Shown here: one piece after another, positions 7,817-15,786 of the stretch
Numbering within the stretch: the first letter of the stretch is position 1
Layout: every line of letters begins with the position of its first letter
From: Candidatus Erginobacter occultus
Lineage (GTDB): Bacteria; Auribacterota; Erginobacteria; Erginobacterales; Erginobacteraceae
DNA length: 53,761 nt
NCBI GenBank assembly: GCA_030765265.1
Contig: JAVCCZ010000234.1
Span: forward strand, 1 to 53,761
Reading direction: 5' to 3'
Made by a program: the position numbers and the translations under genes
The notes under the pieces: model-generated
What the model saw: the letters and a program-made list of their open reading frames with translations, nothing else
Databases searched by the model: none
Told to the model about the DNA's origin: nothing

Positions 7817-8662
7817 ATGGATACGGAAAAAGCCAATGTCTTTATCTCCTGGATCCGGGACGTCGGGCCGGGGGTGGTGGCGGGGATCGTTTACGCCCTG
7901 GTCATCTTCGCGGTCGGGATAGTGGTCTCCCGGCTGCTGGTCGGGGCGCTCCGGCGGATCTTCGCCCGGGGGAAACTCAAGGACGAAACGATGCTGATCG
8001 GCCTGGTGACCCGGACGGTCAAGGGGGTGGTGATGGTGGTGGCCGGGATTATGGCCCTCGACCAGCTCGGGGTTTCGATCGCCCCCTTCGTGGCCAGCCT
8101 CGGGGTGGGGAGCCTGGTCCTCGGTTTCGCCTTCAAGGATTCCCTCTCCAACCTGGCTTCCGGGATGCTGATCCTGATCTACCGGCCGTTCAAGATCGGC
8201 GATACCATCGAGGTCTCCGGGACGATGGGCAACGTGCTCGATCTCTCGATCGTCAACACCACGCTCAAGGACTTTGCCGGGCCGGTCATCTACTTCCCCA
8301 ACTCCCAGGTCTGGGGGACGAAGATCACCAACTTCTCCCGGGCCGAATTCCGCCGGTCGATCTTCACCGTGGGGATCGATTATACCGACGATCAGAACGG
8401 GGCCTGGGACGTCCTCCAGAAACTGATCAACGCCGAGGAGCGGATTTTAAAGGATCCGGCTCCCTTCATCCGGCTCAGCGAACTGGGCGACTCCAGCGTC
8501 AACTTCCAGATGTTTGTCTATACCAAGCCCGCCGATTTCGGCGCGCTGCTCAACGACTTTTACGCCAAGGCCAAAACCGCCCTCGAAGCGGCCGGCTACA
8601 GCATCCCCTTCCCCCAGCGGGACATCCACATCCTCGACGGGAAGCTCGACCAGGCTGGGTAA
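7817..8662 (+). CDS. Small-conductance mechanosensitive channel, MscS family
   Basis: 281 residues, close to E. coli MscS (286). The ATG follows AAGGGAGGG at 7-base spacing. Three membrane helices: about 19-42, 65-85, and the Gly/Ala-rich pore helix around 90-118 (FVASLGVGSLVLGFAFKDSL). The beta domain follows with YRPFKIGDTIEVSGTMGNV and IYFPNSQVWGTKITNFSR, the family's conserved core, and then the mixed alpha/beta C-terminal domain ending in FPQRDIHIL. It releases solutes on hypo-osmotic shock in the inner membrane. It lies between two hybrid kinases on opposite strands, with no operon partner. Confidence 0.93.
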   Translation: MDTEKANVFISWIRDVGPGVVAGIVYALVIFAVGIVVSRLLVGALRRIFARGKLKDETMLIGLVTRTVKGVVMVVAGIMALDQLGVSIAPFVASLGVGSLVLGFAFKDSLSNLASGMLILIYRPFKIGDTIEVSGTMGNVLDLSIVNTTLKDFAGPVIYFPNSQVWGTKITNFSRAEFRRSIFTVGIDYTDDQNGAWDVLQKLINAEERILKDPAPFIRLSELGDSSVNFQMFVYTKPADFGALLNDFYAKAKTALEAAGYSIPFPQRDIHILDGKLDQAG

Positions 8663-8846
8663 GGTTGCCGTTGAACCGGCCATTGAGGTGGTCGACGACT
8701 GGGGGCGTCAGCCGCGCCGACAGTCCTCTCATCCGGCAGTGGCTGGTCTTTAATGGAGTATGGAAGTAAGAACTACCCCGATTTCTTCCTCTTCGCCCCC
8801 GGACCATTTTTTTGTGACGAGCAGGCGGACTGGCTGGAGCGCAAGT

Positions 8847-11800
8847 ATGAGTGAACCTGGGATAACTCCCGAAGAAATATTGAATTTCGCTATCGACCAG
8901 ATCCCGGTCCCGGTGATCATCGCATCCGCCCCCGACGTCACCATCACCCACTTCAACCGGGCTGCCCTCGATCTTCTCGCCCGAACCGACACCGAGATCA
9001 CTGGGATCCCCCTGGAAGCCCACCGGGAATACTGGCCCACTTTCTATCCCGACGGGACCCCTTACCAGATCGAGGACCTTCCCCTGACCCGGGCGATCAA
9101 AAAGGGCGAGGTTAGCAAGGACGTGGAGATTATTGTCCGCAATCCCGACGGTGACCGCTGGATCTTGGCCCGCGCCGCTCCCCTCCGGGATAAAGACGGT
9201 AATATCGTGGCCGGGATCGTGGCTTTCCCGGAAATCACCAATCGCAAACGGGCGGAGAAGGCCGCCCGGGCTTATGACCGTCTCTGCCGGATGGCAAAGG
9301 ACCTGATCTGTCTGGCCGATATCGAGACCGCCACCTTCACCCAGGTCAACCCGGCTTTTACGGCCGCCCTCGGCTATTCGGAAGAGGAGCTTCTCGGGCG
9401 TCCCTTTCTCGATTACGTCCATCCCGATGACCGCGCCAAAACCGTCGCGGTGATTGAAGAGAAGTTGAAGCAAGGGGCCGAGGTGATTTCTTTTATCAAT
9501 CGGTATCGCTGCCAGAACGGTTCTTACCGGTGGCTGGACTGGAACTCCCACCCGGTCGAAAAAGAAGGAGTCACTTACGCGATCGCCCACGATATTACCG
9601 AGCGGAAGAAAGCCGAAGAGGAATTGAGGACGGCCTATCAGTTTCTCGATCGAGTCATAGATTTAAGCCCTTTTTCGATGTGGATTTCCGATATTCGGGG
9701 AACCGTTATCCGGGCGAACCGGGCCCTCTGTCAGACCATCAACCTGTCCTCGGAAGCGATCATCGGTAGTTACAACGTGCTCAAGGACAGAAACCTGGAA
9801 CAGGCAGGGGTGATGGACCGGGTCAGGGAGGTCTTTGAACGGCATCGCCCGGCGCGTTTCAGTATACCCTGGAAAGCGGAGTATTCCGGCGCCGAGGGTT
9901 TTGAAAAAGCTCGGGATATGTTTATCGATGTTGCTATATTCCCGATCCTGGATCAGGAGGGCAAACTGACCAATGTCGCCTGCCAGTGGGTGGATATCAC
10001 CGATCAGAAAACAGCGGAAAAAGCGCTGGAAGAATCATTATTGCGGCAGCAGGCGGCGGTCAGGGCCGGCCGGGTCGGACTCTGGGATTGGGATCTGTCG
10101 ACCGACAAAGTCAGCTATTCCGCGGAATGGAAGCGTCAGATCGGCTATGAAGAGGATGAGATATCCGATGACTTCTACGAATGGGAGAGCCGGGTCCATC
10201 CCGACGATCTGCAGTCCACGCTGGAAGCTATCAGGGGAAATATCGATTCCGATCGAACAACTTATTATGAGGTGGAATTCCGCTTCCGCCATCAAGACGG
10301 CAGTTACCGCTGGATCCTGGCCCCGGCTACAATTCTCCGCGACGAGAAGGGTCAAGCCTGCCGGGTGATGGGGACTCATATTGATATTACCGAGCGGAAA
10401 CGGGCGGAAGAGGAACTGCGCCGGAGTGAGGAACTTCTCCGCCAGACCGGCGAGATGGCCCTGGTCGGGGGCTGGGAGATCGATCTTGCAACCGATACCG
10501 TTACCTGGTCGCAGACCACCCGGACCATCCACGAAGTCCGGGAGGATTATCAGCCCACCCTGGCCGAAGCGATTAATTTTTTTGATCCGGCAGCCCGTCC
10601 GAAATTGACCGAAGCCATTCGGAAAGCCCGGGAAGAGGGATCCCCCTACGATCTGGAGCTGCCGCTCATTACCGCCCGCGGACGGAAGCTGTGGACCCGG
10701 GCGATCGGGAAGGCGGACTTTAGAGACGGCAGTTGTGTCCGGGTGCACGGAACGTTTCAGGACATTACCACGTTCAAAGAGGTCGCGGACGCCCTCGAGG
10801 AGAGCGAGCGGCGCTACCGGCAGTTGGTGGAGAATATCAATGACGCCATCTTCTCGATCGACCGGGAAGGGATAATCACCTATATCTCCCCGGTGATCGA
10901 GGAGATAACCGGTTACCGTCCCGAGGAAACCGCTGGAAAGCACTTCGCGGATTTCATCTTCGAAGAGGATCTGGCAGCGGCCCGAAGACAGTTTGAATCT
11001 ATCATCGGCGGCCGCGATGAGACCCGGGAATATCGGCTTCTCCATAAACAGGGGGGGGCGCACTGGGTGAGAATTTCGGCGCGCTCCCTGAGGGTTGAAG
11101 GCGAGATCGTCGGCTTACAGGGGACGGTCGCCGACATCGAAGAGCGAAAACGGATCGAGGCGGAACTGATCAAGGCCCGGAATCTGGAGTCGCTCGGATT
11201 GCTGGCCGGGGGGATCGCTCACGATTTCAACAATATCCTCACCGCGATCCTGGGGAATATCTCCTATCTCCGGATGGGTATCGACAAAGATTCGGCAGCC
11301 GAAGAAGTGCTTACGGAGGCCGAGGCCGCCTGCCGCCAGGCCAATCATCTCACCCACCAGCTGCTGACGTTCTCCAGCGGCGGGCAGCCGATCGCGAAGA
11401 CCGCTTCCCTGGAGAAAATCCTGCGGGAAGCCGCCCGCTTCTCGCTCCACGGTTCCAACGTGAAATGCCGCTTCCGGATGGACGATGATCTTCGGCCGGT
11501 CCTGGTCGATTCCGGCCAGATCGCCCAGGTGATCAACAATCTGGTCATCAATGCCGACCAGGCGATGCCCGAGGGTGGGGAGATCGAGATCCGCTGTCTC
11601 AACCGGGAGGTCGCCGAAAACGAATTCACCGGGCTCGATCCCGGGTGGTATGTCCGGATCGAGATTGCCGACCAGGGGATCGGTATCGGTCCCGACCAGC
11701 TCTCCCGGATCTTCGATCCCTACTTCACCACCAAGGAGAAAGGGCGGGGCCTCGGCCTGGCCACCGCGTTTTCGATCATCAAGAACCATCGGGGCCGGCT

Positions 11801-12284
11801 CACCGTCGATTCGAGCCCGGGGGAAGGTACGGTTTTTACTATCCTGCTGCCGGCCGCCGCGGGAACAGTTGAAGAGGAAAAAGAGGAAGAAAGAATCATC
11901 CGGGGCGGAGGGCGGATACTGGTGATGGACGATGAGCCAGCGGTTTTAAAGACGGCGGCCCGGGTTCTGGAAAGCCTCGGTTACCAAGTAGGGACAGCCA
12001 GGGAAGGGAAGGAGGCGGTGGAAATATATCATAAGGCCCTTTCTGCCGGCTCCCCGTTCAAGGCGGTGATACTCGATCTGACTGTCCAAGGGGGGATGGG
12101 GGGAGAGAAGACCCTGGTGGAACTGAAGAAGCTCGATCCGAGGGTGAAGGCGATTGTCTCCTCCGGTTACTCGACCGACGGGGTGATGGCCGAATATAAA
12201 GCCGCCGGTTTCGCCGGGATGATCGCCAAACCCTACGATATGAGAACCTTCAGCCGGGTTGTGGCCGATGTGCTGAATGGCTAG
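8847..12284 (+). CDS. Multi-PAS hybrid sensor histidine kinase with C-terminal receiver
   Basis: 1145 residues from the ATG at 8847, which has GGAG seven bases upstream; an in-frame ATG at 8760 would add 29 residues but has no usable site. No membrane segment. Six PAS/PAC units in tandem (about 1-810), most closed by a DITERK-type PAC end (AHDITERKKAEEEL, THIDITERKRAEEEL), with HPDDR/HPDDL PAS_3 motifs in two. The H-box GGIAHDFNNILTAILGN has His792. The ATPase boxes are NNLVINADQAMPEG, IADQGIGIGP and GRGLGLATAFSI. The C-terminal receiver (about 1020-1145) has MDDEPA, Asp1077 in VILDLTVQGGMGG and Lys in IAKPYD. Likely a cytoplasmic redox/ligand sensor. No cognate regulator is adjacent. Confidence 0.92.
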   Translation: MSEPGITPEEILNFAIDQIPVPVIIASAPDVTITHFNRAALDLLARTDTEITGIPLEAHREYWPTFYPDGTPYQIEDLPLTRAIKKGEVSKDVEIIVRNPDGDRWILARAAPLRDKDGNIVAGIVAFPEITNRKRAEKAARAYDRLCRMAKDLICLADIETATFTQVNPAFTAALGYSEEELLGRPFLDYVHPDDRAKTVAVIEEKLKQGAEVISFINRYRCQNGSYRWLDWNSHPVEKEGVTYAIAHDITERKKAEEELRTAYQFLDRVIDLSPFSMWISDIRGTVIRANRALCQTINLSSEAIIGSYNVLKDRNLEQAGVMDRVREVFERHRPARFSIPWKAEYSGAEGFEKARDMFIDVAIFPILDQEGKLTNVACQWVDITDQKTAEKALEESLLRQQAAVRAGRVGLWDWDLSTDKVSYSAEWKRQIGYEEDEISDDFYEWESRVHPDDLQSTLEAIRGNIDSDRTTYYEVEFRFRHQDGSYRWILAPATILRDEKGQACRVMGTHIDITERKRAEEELRRSEELLRQTGEMALVGGWEIDLATDTVTWSQTTRTIHEVREDYQPTLAEAINFFDPAARPKLTEAIRKAREEGSPYDLELPLITARGRKLWTRAIGKADFRDGSCVRVHGTFQDITTFKEVADALEESERRYRQLVENINDAIFSIDREGIITYISPVIEEITGYRPEETAGKHFADFIFEEDLAAARRQFESIIGGRDETREYRLLHKQGGAHWVRISARSLRVEGEIVGLQGTVADIEERKRIEAELIKARNLESLGLLAGGIAHDFNNILTAILGNISYLRMGIDKDSAAEEVLTEAEAACRQANHLTHQLLTFSSGGQPIAKTASLEKILREAARFSLHGSNVKCRFRMDDDLRPVLVDSGQIAQVINNLVINADQAMPEGGEIEIRCLNREVAENEFTGLDPGWYVRIEIADQGIGIGPDQLSRIFDPYFTTKEKGRGLGLATAFSIIKNHRGRLTVDSSPGEGTVFTILLPAAAGTVEEEKEEERIIRGGGRILVMDDEPAVLKTAARVLESLGYQVGTAREGKEAVEIYHKALSAGSPFKAVILDLTVQGGMGGEKTLVELKKLDPRVKAIVSSGYSTDGVMAEYKAAGFAGMIAKPYDMRTFSRVVADVLNG

Positions 12285-12396
12285 CCCGGACGTTCCTGTT
12301 TAAGCAACCTGCCGTCTCGACCGGCCCGGCTGCCTCTGACGCGGTCGGGTGTACCCGGCAAAAAGCCGATGGTGCCGGTGAAGAGCAATCAGGCGA

Positions 12397-12489
12397 TTAA
12401 ATATCCGCCGGGCTCCTGACCGCGATCCCCGGGTGGTTGAGGTTGTGGGTGTAGATCATAGTCGTACTCACGTAGCTGTGGCCGAGAAC
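12397..12489 (-). pseudogene. C-terminal fragment of an integron-type tyrosine recombinase
   Basis: The last 30 codons on the minus strand read VLGHSYVSTTMIYTHNLN then HPGIAVRSPADI and stop. This matches the end of tyrosine recombinases, specifically the integron-integrase style LLGH-x-(D/S)VSTTMIYTHVLNRGG with the His/Tyr active-site region (LGH ... MIYTH, Tyr nucleophile). Nothing upstream in this frame resembles the catalytic Arg box or the core-binding domain, so only the tail remains. It lies in a 480-bp gap with another gene tail, consistent with an eroded mobile-element scar. Confidence 0.6.
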
Positions 12490-12604
12490 TACGGGTCCCT
12501 GGAACTGTCCGGACGGGTGGAAAACGATCGCATAACCGGAATATGGTCGAACGGACGGAATGAAATGGGCGGGAGGTGGGCCAGGCTGCGGCGTTGAGCC
12601 GAAT

Positions 12605-12727
12605 CCCACAGCCGCTAGGCTACGGAAGCGGATTCCGTTTATGAAGGAGATGGAACAAGAGGGACAGAACAAGATAGGCGGCGCGCTGTACGATATGAAG
12701 ACCGGGAAAGTCACGTTGCTCGATTGA
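12605..12727 (+). pseudogene. Possible beta-carbonic anhydrase C-terminal remnant
   Basis: An open stretch of codons ends at TGA 12725-12727 and reads RKRIPFMKEMEQEGQNKIGG followed by ALYDMKTGKVTLLD. It resembles the last 35 residues of bacterial beta-carbonic anhydrases (I/V-x-G-A-x-Y-D-x-x-T-G-K-V-x-F/L-L). The zinc-binding part is absent. The open frame reaches back only to an ATG at 12560 with unrelated, low-complexity residues. Together with the recombinase tail it fills the 12285-12765 gap, where no intact gene is visible. Confidence 0.4.
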
Positions 12728-12765
12728 ACCGGCCGCGTTTTATCTGCTCCGCGAACCGGCGGAGA

Positions 12766-13284
12766 TCACCCCTCCCCGCCGTTGCCGGAGTCTCCGCCCC
12801 CGCCGCCGAAGTCGCCGGCGCCACCGCCGGAATCGCCGGAATCCCCCCCGTCGCTGGAGTCGGAGTCGCCCCCGGAGCGGCTTCTCTTTTGGGGCCGGGA
12901 GGGGGCGGCGGTCAGGCGCCCGTTCTCGTACTTCCGGGTTTCCTTGAGGTCCCCGTTCCGGTGCCAGTAGCGCCAGGTTCCGTGGCGTTTCCCTTCTACC
13001 CAGCGGCCCTCCAATTCCTTTTGGCCGTTGGTATACCAGCGGGTTTCCATACCTTCCAGATTCCCTTCCCGGTAGTTCTGCTCGATCTGTTTCTTCCCGT
13101 TTTCGAACCAGGTGATGAACCGTCCGTCCTTGGCGAATTTCCCGTCCGGCATTCTTTTCAGGCTGCCGACCGACTTCATCTTTCCATCGGGCCAGAAGGA
13201 TTCCGTCTTCCTGATGTCCGCTTCCTGCCCGAACCCCATCCCCGCCAGCAAGAAAAAGCTCAGCATATATATTGTGATCTTCAT
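12766..13284 (-). CDS. Secreted MORN/YwqK-type repeat protein with Gly-Ser-Asp tail
   Basis: 172 residues. A signal peptide at 1-19 (MKITIYMLSFFLLAGMGFG) predicts export. Residues 28-125 carry about four MORN-like units of the YwqK type: FWPDGKMKSVGSL, TWFENGKKQIEQNYREG, RWYTNGQKELEGRWVEGKRH and YWHRNGDLKETRKYENGRL. Such repeats are common in bacterial surface and so-called YwqK antitoxin-family proteins; real function here is unknown. Residues 130-172 are a low-complexity tail of Gly, Asp and Ser, highly GC-biased. A longer in-frame-shifted reading at 12740 is a shadow. Likely a cell-envelope protein; single gene. Confidence 0.7.
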   Translation of the reverse strand: MKITIYMLSFFLLAGMGFGQEADIRKTESFWPDGKMKSVGSLKRMPDGKFAKDGRFITWFENGKKQIEQNYREGNLEGMETRWYTNGQKELEGRWVEGKRHGTWRYWHRNGDLKETRKYENGRLTAAPSRPQKRSRSGGDSDSSDGGDSGDSGGGAGDFGGGGGDSGNGGEG

Positions 13285-13426
13285 TGCGTTTTTCCTCTCT
13301 TCGGTGATCGACTCGGCGCTTGCCGGCTTCCGACACCTGGTTTCTGTAAGCTGAATTCTGTATTCTGAATTCTATTTTATTCTTTCCCTTGCCGAAAGGG
13401 AAGCGGGAGCGTATCTTTTCTTCAGG

Positions 13427-13495
13427 ATGAGAAACCAAGCAACCAATCCGGTCCGTCGACTTACCAGTCCTCTCCGGCCCCGATTGCGGGGCTGA
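13427..13495 (+). CDS. Possible 22-codon leader peptide upstream of leuA
   Basis: ATG 13427 to TGA 13493-13495 encodes 22 residues ending in RRLTSPLRPRLRG, with three leucine codons (CTT, CTC, TTG) in its second half. Its last codons run into the first strong hairpin of the leader, and an intrinsic terminator lies before leuA, the arrangement of amino-acid attenuators. There is no run of consecutive Leu codons and the nearest SD-like GGGAG is too far upstream, so the peptide itself is uncertain. Confidence 0.3.
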   Translation: MRNQATNPVRRLTSPLRPRLRG

Positions 13496-13522
13496 TGGAG
13501 AGGCTGCGGCCGGATTATCCGG
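13469..13522 (+). promoter_or_regulatory. Structured leuA leader hairpins
   Basis: CCTCTCC (13469-13475) pairs with GGAGAGG (13497-13503), enclosing CCCCG (13478-13482) paired with CGGGG (13487-13491). A second hairpin, CCGGA-TTA-TCCGG, is at 13510-13522. They precede the terminator at 13554. No T-box consensus or riboswitch core was recognised. Confidence 0.5.
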
Positions 13523-13553
13523 AACAGGCTACATAACAGTCCCCCGGTTCCCA

Positions 13554-13586
13554 CCGCCGCCTCTTCGAGGCCGGCGGATTTTTTTT
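13554..13586 (+). terminator. Intrinsic terminator (attenuator) before leuA
   Basis: CCGCCG (13554-13559) pairs with CGGCGG (13572-13577) and CCTC (13560-13563) with GAGG (13567-13570), with one bulged C and loop TTC, followed by A and eight T. It lies 28 bp before the leuA ATG and downstream of other leader hairpins, so it should terminate leader transcription unless an alternative fold forms. Confidence 0.8.
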
Positions 13587-13614
13587 CGTGAAACGATCCA
13601 TAAAAGGTGAAGAG

Positions 13615-15309
13615 ATGAAAATCAGACAAGCGAGAAAATATATTCCTTACCCCGGGATAGAACTGCCGGACCGGACCTGGCCGGACCGGACGATCGATCG
13701 GGCCCCGGTCTGGTGCAGCGTCGATCTCCGGGACGGGAACCAGGCGCTGGCCGTCCCGATGGGCATCGAGGCCAAGCTGGAGATGTTCCAACTGCTGGTG
13801 GAGATCGGGTTCAAGGAGATCGAGGTCGGCTTTCCTTCCGCCTCCGAGATCGAGTACCGGTTTTTACGGAAGCTGATCGAGGAAGACCGGATCCCCGACG
13901 ACGTCACCATCCAGGTCCTGACCCCGGCCCGGGAGCACCTGATCGAAAAGACCTTCGAGGCCCTGGTCGGGGCGAAGCAGGCGATTGTCCACCTCTACAA
14001 CTCGACCTCTACCCTGCAGCGCGAGGTGGTCTTCAAGAAGGACCGGGAGGAGATCAAGGCGATCGCGGTGGCCGGGGCTGAACTGATGCGGGAACTGAAG
14101 GCGAAGTCCGGCTCTCCGGGGATCCGCTTTGAATACTCCCCGGAGAGTTTCACCGGGACCGAGCCGGAGTACGCCCTCGAGGTCTGCCGGGCGGTAATGG
14201 AAGTCTGGAATCCGACCCCCGCCGATCCGGTGATCCTCAACCTCCCGGCGACGGTGGAGATGGCCGCCCCCAACATTTACGCCGACCAGATCGAATGGTT
14301 CTGCCGCCGGCTGGACGTCCGCGATTCCGCGATCGTCAGCATCCATACCCACAACGACCGGGGCACCGCGGTGGCGGCGGCCGAGCTGGCCCTGCTGGCC
14401 GGCGGGGACCGGGTCGAGGGGACGCTCTTCGGCAACGGGGAGCGGACCGGGAACCTGGATATCGTCACGATGGCCCTCAACCTCTTCTCCCAGGGGATCG
14501 ACCCCGGGCTGGATTTTTCCCGGATCGAACGGGTCCGGGAAGTTTACTCGGCGGTGACCGGGATGGAGGTCCATCCCCGCCACCCCTACGCCGGGGAGCT
14601 GGTCTTCACCGCCTTCTCCGGTTCCCACCAGGACGCGATCAGCAAGGGGATGGAGGCCCGGCGCGAGGGAGAGCCCTGGGCGGTCCCCTACCTCCCGATC
14701 GACCCCGCGGATATCGGCCGGAGCTACGAGCGGATCATCCGGATCAACAGCCAGTCGGGGAAGGGCGGGATCGGCTACGTGATGGAGGCCGAGTTCGGCT
14801 TCCGCCTGCCCAAGGAGCTGCGGGTGGAGTTCAGCCGCCTGATCCAGGAAGTGACCGACCGGACCGGCCGGGAGCTCACCCCGGAGGAGCTGCGGAAAAA
14901 CTTCCGTCGGGAATACCTGGATCGGACAACGCCGTACTCGCTGAAGAAATGCCGTTTCTCCGGCGATGAGGACGGGCGGACCGAGGTCGCGGCGGAGATC
15001 GAGGTCCGGGGACGGGATATCTGTTTCAAGGCCTCCGGGAACGGCCCGATCGACGCGTTTGTCCGGGGGCTGGGAGAGGCTGCCGGGCTGGTTTTTACCG
15101 TCGCCTCCTACTCCGAGCACGACATCGACCACAGCGGTTCGGCGGCGGCCGCCGCCGCCTACATCTCGCTGAAAGACGAGTCGGGCCGGACCGCCTTCGG
15201 GGTCGGGGTCGATACCAACATCAGCCTGGCCTCGATCAAAGCCATCCTCTCCGCCCTCAACCGGCTGGAGGTAATTAACCACCGAGGCACAGAGGACACA
15301 GAGGGGTAG
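13615..15309 (+). CDS. leuA: 2-isopropylmalate synthase
   Basis: Condenses acetyl-CoA with 2-ketoisovalerate, the first committed step of leucine synthesis. 564 residues from the ATG at 13615 (AAAGGTGAAG upstream); a GTG at 13588 lies on the attenuator T tract and is rejected. It belongs to the long form seen in actinobacteria. Catalytic barrel: VDLRDGNQAL with Arg39-Asp40 (metal/active site), EVGFPSASE, FEYSPESFTGTE, HTHNDRGTAVAAAE (His244/His246 metal ligands), GNGERTGN, FSGSHQDAI, VNSQSGKGG-type NSQSGKGG. The C-terminal LeuA dimer/regulatory domain (about 430-555) has SGNGPIDAFV and the GV-D-TNI end, expected to give leucine feedback inhibition. The last 9 codons (NHRGTEDTEG) come from a dispersed repeat. 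No other leu gene is adjacent. Confidence 0.95.
   Translation: MKIRQARKYIPYPGIELPDRTWPDRTIDRAPVWCSVDLRDGNQALAVPMGIEAKLEMFQLLVEIGFKEIEVGFPSASEIEYRFLRKLIEEDRIPDDVTIQVLTPAREHLIEKTFEALVGAKQAIVHLYNSTSTLQREVVFKKDREEIKAIAVAGAELMRELKAKSGSPGIRFEYSPESFTGTEPEYALEVCRAVMEVWNPTPADPVILNLPATVEMAAPNIYADQIEWFCRRLDVRDSAIVSIHTHNDRGTAVAAAELALLAGGDRVEGTLFGNGERTGNLDIVTMALNLFSQGIDPGLDFSRIERVREVYSAVTGMEVHPRHPYAGELVFTAFSGSHQDAISKGMEARREGEPWAVPYLPIDPADIGRSYERIIRINSQSGKGGIGYVMEAEFGFRLPKELRVEFSRLIQEVTDRTGRELTPEELRKNFRREYLDRTTPYSLKKCRFSGDEDGRTEVAAEIEVRGRDICFKASGNGPIDAFVRGLGEAAGLVFTVASYSEHDIDHSGSAAAAAAYISLKDESGRTAFGVGVDTNISLASIKAILSALNRLEVINHRGTEDTEG
15279..15306. repeat. ACAGAGG-type dispersed repeat fused to the leuA 3' end
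   Basis: CCACCGAGGCACAGAGGACA then CAGAGGGG. This purine-rich ACAGAGG/ACACAGAGG sequence is a common intergenic repeat in many bacterial genomes, often mistranslated as HRGTEDTE. Here it supplies the leuA stop region. A related copy on the opposite strand is at 38373-38399. Confidence 0.6.
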
Positions 15310-15321
15310 AGGTTACAATTT

Positions 15322-15343
15322 GGCTCAATCCGGATTTCCCAAA
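15322..15343. repeat. Relict IS terminal repeat (left)
   Basis: GGCTCAATCCGGATTTCCCA and two more A are identical to the right terminal inverted repeat of the ISL3-type element at 18741-20213. No transposase follows; the next end-like copy, in opposite orientation, is at 15722-15746. The two may bound a 425-bp non-autonomous derivative, but no flanking duplication is visible. Confidence 0.7.
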
Positions 15344-15363
15344 AAGAATTGGTTCATTATGTG

Positions 15364-15583
15364 CCGCCCCCTGCGGGGGCTCTCTGATGTTTTTCGGATC
15401 TCTATACCACGGGCTAACGCCCGTGGCTAAAAATGTATCGCCCGCTGCGCGGGCTTCTATTGTGTAATCACTGCGTGGAATCAGGTTAAGTAGCCCCCGC
15501 AGGGGGCGTTACTTTTACTAGCCACGGGCGTCAGCCCGTGGGACTGGAGCAGCAAAAATATTTCAGAGCCCCCGCAGGGGGCG
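15364..15583. repeat. Cluster of REP-like palindromes in two inverted copies
   Basis: Six GC-rich palindromes occur: GCCCCCTGCGGGGGC (15366-15380), CCACGGGCTAACGCCCGTGG (15407-15426), GCCCGCTGCGCGGGC (15440-15454), GCCCCCGCAGGGGGC (15493-15507), CCACGGGCGTCAGCCCGTGG (15522-15541) and GCCCCCGCAGGGGGC (15568-15582). The first three and last three form one unit of about 90 bp present as an inverted pair around a 38-bp centre, so the whole can fold into one long hairpin. This is the REP/BIME (REPIN) layout, mobilised elsewhere by RAYT transposases. No RAYT gene is in the window. Confidence 0.85.
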
Positions 15584-15721
15584 ACACAATTCCGGGTTGG
15601 ATGATGATGTATTTCCCGTATCAGCAGTGTGAATGATAACCTTGAGCAAGTTTTTGTTTATTTCTGAACTTTAGAAGCTGCCTTCAACGTTCCACCATCA
15701 TTGAATAAGGCAACCAATAGG

Positions 15722-15746
15722 CTTTGGGAAATCCCCGGATATAGCC
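15722..15746. repeat. Relict IS terminal repeat (right)
   Basis: CTTTGGGAAATCC-CC-GGATATAGCC: apart from two extra C it is the reverse complement of the left end of the intact element at 18741. It abuts the upstream region of the higA-like gene and may have truncated a higB. Confidence 0.65.
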
Positions 15747-15786
15747 AAAATTCAGGTACGAAGATTATCATTAGGAGGAAATCGCG

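Noticed and set aside
12594-12600. GTTGAGC as an integron attC core site
   Set aside because: It fits GTTRRRY, but no matching inverse core (RYYYAAC) or foldable attC body was found around it.
13469-13586. T-box or known riboswitch before leuA
   Set aside because: The T-box consensus (AGGGTGGNACCGCG) and common riboswitch cores were not found; attenuation is kept as a general interpretation.
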